The translations under genes were made by a program, and so were the position numbers. From contig JACMPC010000026.1 in assembly GCA_014377705.1 (NCBI GenBank), positions 1 through 36,764 of the forward strand: a stretch of 36,764 nucleotides of DNA. Reading direction: 5' to 3'. Position 1 is the first letter of the stretch. Every line of letters starts with the position of its first letter. Under the pieces are notes generated by a model that did not search any database, was not told where the DNA came from, and worked only from the letters and a program-made list of their open reading frames with translations. Below, one piece after another: positions 32,491 to 36,764 of this stretch. The DNA comes from Dermatophilaceae bacterium (GTDB taxonomy: Bacteria > Actinomycetota > Actinomycetes > Actinomycetales > Dermatophilaceae).

Positions 32491-33760
32491 GGGTCACCTC
32501 GTGCCGCTCCTCGCGCCAGTCCTCGGGAAGGAGGTGGTCGAGCACGTCGTCGACGGTCACCGCACCCACCAGCCGGCCGTCCTCATCGACGACCGGAACA
32601 CCGACGAGGTTGTAGGTCGCGAGCATGCGGGTGACCCGGCCGATCGGGGCGTCAGGGGTCAGCGGCTCCAGGTCCTTGTCCAGGATGCTGCCGATGGACG
32701 CGTGCGGCGGGTCGCGCAGCAGTCGCTGGATGTGAACCAGCCCGAGGAACTTGCCCGTCGGGGTCTCCAGAGGCGGGCGGCAGACGAACACCGTCGCGGC
32801 AAGGGCAGGAGAGAGCTCGACCCGGCGGACGACCGCGAGGGCCTCGGCGATGGTGGCCTCCGGGCCGAGGATGACCGGCTCGGTCGTCATCAGGCCACCG
32901 GCGGTGTCCTCGTCGTAGGTGAGCAGGCGGCGCAGGTCGGCAGCCTCATCGGGCTCCATCAGCCGGAGCAGCTCCTCGGCATTCTCCGGTGACAGCTCTG
33001 AGAGCAGGTCAGCCGCGTCGTCGGGCTGCATCGCCTCCAGGACGTCGGCGGCCCGCTCCCGGCCGAGCCCGCGCAGGATCTCGACCTGGTCGTCCTCGGG
33101 CAGCTCCTCCAGGACGTCGGCAAGCTTCTCGTCGTCCAGCGCGTCCGCCACGGCGGCCCGGCGCTTGGGGTTGAGGTCGTGGATGACCTCGGCAAGGTCG
33201 GCCGGCTTGAGGTCTTCATAGGTGTCGAGCAGCCGTGCGGCGCTCTGGTCCTCGGCCTCCTGCTGCAGTCCGGTCACGTCCTGGACGTCCACCAGGACCG
33301 TCTCGCCGCGGCGACGGCCCAGTCGTGAGATGCTGCGGGTGCCGCCCGATCCCTTGCGGGCGAAGACCTTGACGATGACCCAGTCCCGGTTGGGCTCCTG
33401 CTCGATGGCGATGTCCTCGACGGTCGCCTCGAACGACTCGTCCTGCGTGCTGACCCGGATCAGACGCTCGAACAGCTCGGCGAGCACGAGCGTCTCGCCG
33501 GTCCGCTGTTCGAACCGCCGCATGTTGACCAGTCCGGTGGTGATGACCTGTCCGGCATCGACGCTGGTGACCCGTGTCATGGGCACGAAGACCCGACGCC
33601 GGCCGGGCACCTCGACCACGATTCCGATCACCGCCGGGGCGCGACGGCTCGTGCTGAAGTGCACCACCACATCACGAACCCGGCCCACCTGGTCACCGAG
33701 CGGGTCGAACACACTCAGGGCAGCCAGGCGTGCCACGAAGACGCGTGTCATGGGGCTCAC
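32480..33760 (-). CDS. MgtE N-terminal/CBS domain protein without transporter domain
   Basis: The 426-residue soluble protein begins with a PRC-barrel-like region (residues about 10-90, FDPLGDQVGRVRDVVVHF). The MgtE intracellular N-domain repeat follows (LADVLEELPEDDQVEILRGL, AADVLEAMQPDDAADLLSEL), then two CBS domains (GLMTTEPVILGPEATIAEAL, LVGAVTVDDVLDHL). The membrane part of the Mg2+ channel is absent, so it more likely senses Mg2+ or adenylates than transports. It resembles Rv1232c. GTG at 33760 is chosen because TAGCCT ends seven bases upstream (leaderless); ATG 33751 is the next start. It overlaps DUF1003. Confidence 0.85.
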   Translation of the reverse strand: MSPMTRVFVARLAALSVFDPLGDQVGRVRDVVVHFSTSRRAPAVIGIVVEVPGRRRVFVPMTRVTSVDAGQVITTGLVNMRRFEQRTGETLVLAELFERLIRVSTQDESFEATVEDIAIEQEPNRDWVIVKVFARKGSGGTRSISRLGRRRGETVLVDVQDVTGLQQEAEDQSAARLLDTYEDLKPADLAEVIHDLNPKRRAAVADALDDEKLADVLEELPEDDQVEILRGLGRERAADVLEAMQPDDAADLLSELSPENAEELLRLMEPDEAADLRRLLTYDEDTAGGLMTTEPVILGPEATIAEALAVVRRVELSPALAATVFVCRPPLETPTGKFLGLVHIQRLLRDPPHASIGSILDKDLEPLTPDAPIGRVTRMLATYNLVGVPVVDEDGRLVGAVTVDDVLDHLLPEDWREERHEVTHGP

Positions 33761-33767
33761 GGCGCCA

Positions 33768-33773
33768 AGGCTA
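33768..33773 (-). promoter_or_regulatory. -10 box for leaderless MgtE-N/CBS gene
   Basis: TAGCCT on the minus strand ends seven bases before GTG 33760. It could drive the MgtE-N/CBS, DUF1003 and mrp genes as one operon. Confidence 0.5.
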
Positions 33774-33779
33774 TCCGGA

Positions 33780-34286
33780 TCAGCGGCGAGTTCCGCGACG
33801 CCACTTCGGCCGGCCCTTGTAATGCCACGGCTGCCAGGTGCGGGTGGTGGCAGGAGTGTGCGCCGGCTGTGCCACTCCGGAGTCCTCTGAGTAGTTGTCG
33901 GGTCCGTCCAGGGCCTCGCCATGGGGCGTCAGCGCGTAGACGGTGTTGTCGAGGGACCACCTGGCGATGATGTCCCCGGCCGGGGCGTTGAGGCGGGACC
34001 CCTTCAGCGTCGTGGTGGCAACTTCCCAGTGCTCGCTGTCGGGCGGAATGATTGTCGCGGTGACCGGCACGGTCACCAGCCGTCCGCCGGTGCCCTTGCT
34101 GCGGAATGTCACCGCGAGCTCCGCGGGTAACCATGGCAGGTTCTGCTCCCCGGGGCCGGAGACGACGTATGCCGTGCCGTCAACCCACACATGCCAGGCG
34201 GGCCAGGCCCGGTCGCCGGGGATGTTGATCCACAGCAGTCCGGACTTCTTGCCTGCCTCAGAGAGAAGCGCACTCAGGTCGGTCAC
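33780..34286 (-). CDS. Hypothetical protein
   Basis: This 168-residue soluble protein is not recognised. Its first part (LLWINIPGDRAWPAWHVWVD, then GTAYVVSGPGEQNLPWLP) is compatible with a small beta-barrel such as the FMN-binding split barrel, but no signature confirms this. The tail is basic with WQPWHYKGRPKWRRG. GTG 34286 is chosen because TAGGCT ends seven bases upstream; ATG 34292 lies only one base after that box. It precedes the MgtE-N/CBS gene by 19 bp on the same strand and is divergent from the CoA-ester lyase gene. Confidence 0.75.
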   Translation of the reverse strand: MTDLSALLSEAGKKSGLLWINIPGDRAWPAWHVWVDGTAYVVSGPGEQNLPWLPAELAVTFRSKGTGGRLVTVPVTATIIPPDSEHWEVATTTLKGSRLNAPAGDIIARWSLDNTVYALTPHGEALDGPDNYSEDSGVAQPAHTPATTRTWQPWHYKGRPKWRRGTRR

Positions 34287-34293
34287 GCCCATG

Positions 34294-34299
34294 AGCCTA
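34294..34299 (-). promoter_or_regulatory. -10 box for leaderless hypothetical gene
   Basis: TAGGCT on the minus strand ends seven bases before GTG 34286. Confidence 0.45.
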
Positions 34300-34369
34300 A
34301 CCCGCTCGCATGGGGCGGGGTGTGGAAGGTCACCTCGCGGCCTCGGTGGCGAGCCGGCATACCGCTGGG

Positions 34370-34375
34370 TAGCCT
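34370..34375 (+). promoter_or_regulatory. -10 box for leaderless CoA-ester lyase
   Basis: TAGCCT ends six bases before the ATG at 34382, and no Shine-Dalgarno sequence precedes it. Confidence 0.5.
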
Positions 34376-34381
34376 CACACC

Positions 34382-35386
34382 ATGACCCCTGTGCCTTCAC
34401 TGTCCATGAACTCGGCGCCCTCATCGTCGGCGCGCCCGCTGCGCTCCCGCCGCTCGAACCTCGCGGTTCCCGGCTCGAGCATCAAGATGATCGACAAGGC
34501 CAGGGGCCTTGGCGCGGACCAGGTGTTCCTGGACATCGAGGATGCGGTCGCGCCGCTGGCCAAGCCGGAGGCGCGTAAGAACATCGTCGCCGGCCTGAAC
34601 GAGGGTGGGTGGGGGGACACGATCCGCACAGTGCGCGTCAACGACTGGACGACTCAGTGGACGTACCTGGATGTCGTGGAGGTCGTCGAGGGCGCCGGTG
34701 CCAACCTGGACGCCATCATGCTGCCCAAGGTGCAGACGCCCGAACAGGTCGTCGCCCTCGACCTGCTGCTGACCCAGATCGAGAAGTCCGCTGGCCTGGA
34801 GGTCGGCCGGATCGGCATCGAGGCGCAGATCGAGAACGCCCTCGGCCTCACTAACGTCAACGCCATCGCGGCAGCGAGCCAGCGGGTCGAGACGATCATC
34901 TTCGGACCGGCCGACTTCATGGCCTCCATCAACATGAAGAGCCTCGTGGTCGGTGAGCAGCCCCAGGGGTATGACGTGGGCGATGCCTACCACCACATCC
35001 TCATGTCGATCCTGATGGCGGCACGCGCCTACGACAAGCAGGCCATCGACGGGCCGTACCTGCAGATCAAGGACATCGAGGGGTTCCGACGGGTCGCCGG
35101 ACGATCCGCGGCCCTGGGATTCGATGGCAAGTGGGTCCTCCATCCCGGTCAGCTCGACCCGGCCAACGAGGTCTACAGCCCTCGCCAGAGCGACTATGAC
35201 CACGCTGAGAACATCCTGGACGCCTACGACTTCTTCACCTCCGAGGCCGGCGGCAAGCTCGGCGCGGTCATGCTCGGCGACGAGATGATCGACGAGGCGT
35301 CACGCAAGATGGCCCTGGTCATCTCCGCCAAGGGCCGTGCCGCCGCAATGACCCGCGAACAGAAGTGGGAGCGACCCACCAGCTGA
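34382..35386 (+). CDS. CoA ester lyase (HpcH/HpaI, CitE-like)
   Basis: The 334-residue TIM-barrel protein belongs to the HpcH/HpaI aldolase and citrate lyase beta superfamily. Visible parts are RSNLAVPGSSIKMIDKARGL, QVFLDIEDAVAPLAKPEARK (Asp/Glu near the metal site), IMLPKVQTPEQV, IGIEAQIENALGL with metal-binding Glu and IIFGPADFMASI with metal-binding Asp. DGKWVLHPGQ follows. It probably cleaves or forms a malyl-, methylmalyl- or citramalyl-type CoA ester, likely L-malyl-CoA/beta-methylmalyl-CoA lyase-like. No ethylmalonyl-CoA or glyoxylate genes are nearby. It has its own leaderless promoter and is followed by a structured, G-rich intergenic region. Confidence 0.88.
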   Translation: MTPVPSLSMNSAPSSSARPLRSRRSNLAVPGSSIKMIDKARGLGADQVFLDIEDAVAPLAKPEARKNIVAGLNEGGWGDTIRTVRVNDWTTQWTYLDVVEVVEGAGANLDAIMLPKVQTPEQVVALDLLLTQIEKSAGLEVGRIGIEAQIENALGLTNVNAIAAASQRVETIIFGPADFMASINMKSLVVGEQPQGYDVGDAYHHILMSILMAARAYDKQAIDGPYLQIKDIEGFRRVAGRSAALGFDGKWVLHPGQLDPANEVYSPRQSDYDHAENILDAYDFFTSEAGGKLGAVMLGDEMIDEASRKMALVISAKGRAAAMTREQKWERPTS

Positions 35387-35407
35387 CCCACCAAACGCCC
35401 GTCTTGC

Positions 35408-35463
35408 TGCCCCGGAAGCACCGTCTCGAGCGGTTCCAGTGCTGATTCGGTGGCTCCGGGGCA
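35408..35463. terminator. Branched dyad after CoA-ester lyase
   Basis: TGCCCCGGA (35408-35416) pairs with TCCGGGGCA (35455-35463). Inside, AGCAC (35417-35421) pairs with GTGCT (35439-35443). The result is an extended hairpin starting 22 bp after the lyase stop, flanked by TTGC and CAATAA. Confidence 0.6.
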
Positions 35464-35468
35464 ATAAG

Positions 35469-35508
35469 AGGGGGGTGGGTGTGCGGGGTGGGTGCGGGGT
35501 GGGTGGGG
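35469..35508 (+). repeat. G-rich tandem tract, quadruplex-prone
   Basis: Eight runs of three or more G separated by 1-5 bases fill this tract. It includes two exact 11-bp units GTGCGGGGTGG (35481-35491, 35492-35502). The plus strand could fold as a G-quadruplex; the minus strand is C-rich. Confidence 0.7.
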
Positions 35509-35724
35509 TTAGGTGGATTGTGTTCTTAGGTAGGTCAGCTGGGCGCCGGCGTGGGCTGTCCAGTACCGCTCGGTGTGGCTGCCGGTGTCGAAGGTGCCTT
35601 CCAGCCGGTCGACCCCGGCAGGCCTGGCAGAGCCCGGACCACAGGCGACCAGCCATGGCAGGGCGACCGCGCCGGCCAGCACCCTGCGGCTGCTGATCCC
35701 GTGCTGAGGGGAGAGGGAGGCCAC
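35509..35724 (-). CDS. Short protein with Tat/lipoprotein-like signal, perhaps truncated
   Basis: This 71-residue frame begins at GTG 35724, 6 bp after the RIO kinase stop. It encodes SSRRVLAGAVALPWLVACGP, a twin-Arg hydrophobic signal ending in a lipobox-like Cys, then 40 residues without recognisable domain. Codons in the last ten residues lose the high third-position GC of the rest. That suggests the true protein continued in another frame and was cut. It may be a broken exported protein. Confidence 0.45.
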   Translation of the reverse strand: MASLSPQHGISSRRVLAGAVALPWLVACGPGSARPAGVDRLEGTFDTGSHTERYWTAHAGAQLTYLRTQST

Positions 35725-35730
35725 CCCTGT

Positions 35731-36714
35731 TCACCATCGGGACATGGCAGCGGCCATGAAGTCGCCGAAGACCTCCTCCTCATCGTCGATGACCAGGCCT
35801 CGGCTGGCGAACCAGGCACACATGTTGTGGCAGTCGCGCTGCAGGAACTCCGGCCCACGCGGGTTGCCGATGATGTCGACGATCTGCGGCCAGTCGATGA
35901 TCACGAGGCGATCCTGGTGCAACAGGATGTTGTACGGGGACAGGTCGCCGTGCGCCCAGCCGCGCTCGGCCAGCCGGGTCACGGTGCTTCGGAACTGCTC
36001 GAACAGGTCGGCCAGCAGGTCCGGCTCCGGGCGGGTCCGGGCCAGCCTGGGAGCGGCTGTCGCGGACTGTCCGGGCTGATGAAGTCCCTGATCCCCGATG
36101 AACTCCATGAGCACCTCGGTGCCATCGATCTGCACGGGGTAGGGGACTGGCAGCTCGAGGCTCCACAGCTCGGCCAGGGCGTCGAACTCGGCGTGGGCCC
36201 ACTGGGCCGAGATCATCTGCCTGCCGAACTCGGTACGCCGTGCCATGGCGCGCATCTCGCGGCTGCGCCGGACCCTGCGTCCCTCCAGGTACCCGGCGTC
36301 CCGGTGGAACATCCGGTGCTCGGAGTCGCGGAACCGCTTGGCGGCCATGTAGACACCGGGGTCATCCGTGTCAGTGCCCGGAACCCAGCGGCGGATGACG
36401 TGGACGTCGGCCTCCTTGCCGGACCTGAGAATGCCCAGGTCCTGGTCCACCGCACCGAGGTCGGTGATGACCCAGTCCGGGCGCGGGCCGGGACCGTGTT
36501 GGGCGCCGTCCCAGCTGGACCAGCGTTCGCCTTCGGGCGGCCGGTCCGGAACGGTGTCGACGGCGTACCCGCTGTCGCGGTAGCTGTTCGTCAGGGTGGA
36601 CGGTTCCGGCGCCGTCGTGGGGGCCGCCGGGTCGGGGAGGTTCAAAGGGGTGGGCGACTCGTCATGACTGTCGTACTCAGGACTACTGCTGTGTCCAAGG
36701 CTGTTGCGTGACAA
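35731..36714 (-). CDS. RIO-family protein kinase
   Basis: The 327-residue protein has a RIO1-like kinase domain (residues about 85-325) after an 80-residue disordered front. It shows RSGKEADVHVI (Gly loop), YMAAKRF with ATP-binding Lys126, the flexible-loop region HRMFHRDAGYLEGRRVRRSR, AHGDLSPYNILL with catalytic Asp257 and VIIDWPQIVD with metal-binding Asp274. In eukaryotes and archaea RIO kinases act in ribosome maturation; the bacterial role is unclear. TTG at 36714 is used as start because GGAG lies seven bases upstream; the frame is open to the window end, so a longer form is possible. The short signal-bearing frame follows 6 bp after its stop. Confidence 0.9.
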   Translation of the reverse strand: MSRNSLGHSSSPEYDSHDESPTPLNLPDPAAPTTAPEPSTLTNSYRDSGYAVDTVPDRPPEGERWSSWDGAQHGPGPRPDWVITDLGAVDQDLGILRSGKEADVHVIRRWVPGTDTDDPGVYMAAKRFRDSEHRMFHRDAGYLEGRRVRRSREMRAMARRTEFGRQMISAQWAHAEFDALAELWSLELPVPYPVQIDGTEVLMEFIGDQGLHQPGQSATAAPRLARTRPEPDLLADLFEQFRSTVTRLAERGWAHGDLSPYNILLHQDRLVIIDWPQIVDIIGNPRGPEFLQRDCHNMCAWFASRGLVIDDEEEVFGDFMAAAMSRW

Positions 36715-36764
36715 GGGAGAACTCCAGGACGGAAGGAGGAACGGGCGTGGGGTGGACTGACACA

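Noticed and set aside
32480-33760. Calling the MgtE-N/CBS gene a magnesium transporter
   Set aside because: The protein has no membrane segments; only the regulatory domains are present.

Overview
The window is chromosomal DNA of a high-GC actinobacterium. The evidence is the strong G/C bias at third codon positions, many GTG starts, a mycothiol gene (mshB), a DivIVA-domain protein, a DUF3117 protein, an actinobacterial-type dapD and a bacterial RIO kinase. The gene order typA, lpqW-like, mshB, fdxA, dapC, dapD, dapE, LOG-family gene, folP2, DivIVA-domain gene, tag, DUF3117, O-methyltransferase, sigE, htrA, tatB, mrp, DUF1003, MgtE-N/CBS follows, with insertions, the order I recall for Mycobacterium tuberculosis Rv1165 to Rv1232c. 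A member of Micrococcales, such as an Intrasporangiaceae-like genus, is my best guess; this is inference and was not searched.

Layout. Positions 1-1660 look accessory or decaying: a small hypothetical ORF, a DUF6907-like gene, a 19-bp palindrome and a frameshifted DUF1906/FG-GAP pseudogene. Positions 1731-6736 hold malic enzyme, an EamA-like membrane protein, a secreted HNH nuclease-like lipoprotein, a CCC1/VIT1 transporter, a pterin carbinolamine dehydratase and a Nudix hydrolase. Positions 6810-13903 hold typA and then four tightly overlapping genes: an LpqW-like binding protein, mshB, a flavin reductase and a VanW protein. Positions 13888-21827 hold a GNAT protein, a 7Fe ferredoxin, dapC, gltA, a membrane-anchored lysozyme-like protein, divergent dapD and dapE, and a LOG-family gene. 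Positions 21910-25438 hold folP2 divergent from a four-gene run (DivIVA-domain protein, SRPBCC, tag, GT-C glycosyltransferase). Positions 25900-30602 hold a crotonase, DUF3117, an O-methyltransferase and sigE / 51-aa ORF / htrA / tatB. Positions 30778-36714 hold mrp, DUF1003, MgtE-N/CBS, an unknown gene, a CoA-ester lyase and a RIO kinase.

How the genes work together. dapC, dapD and dapE supply three steps of the succinylase branch to diaminopimelate and lysine. The LpqW-like, VanW, lysozyme-like, GT-C and DivIVA-domain genes point to envelope work. mshB makes the mycothiol precursor. sigE, htrA and tatB form an envelope-stress and protein-export module, and here it lacks the expected zinc-finger anti-sigma factor.

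No tRNA, rRNA, CRISPR array, intact insertion sequence or phage module was seen. Most signals of interest are regulatory: at least nine likely leaderless starts with a TANNNT box 6-7 nt upstream, a palindrome over the likely gltA promoter, palindromes in two divergent intergenic spaces, long dyads between convergent genes, a G-quadruplex-prone tract and a 32-bp direct repeat.
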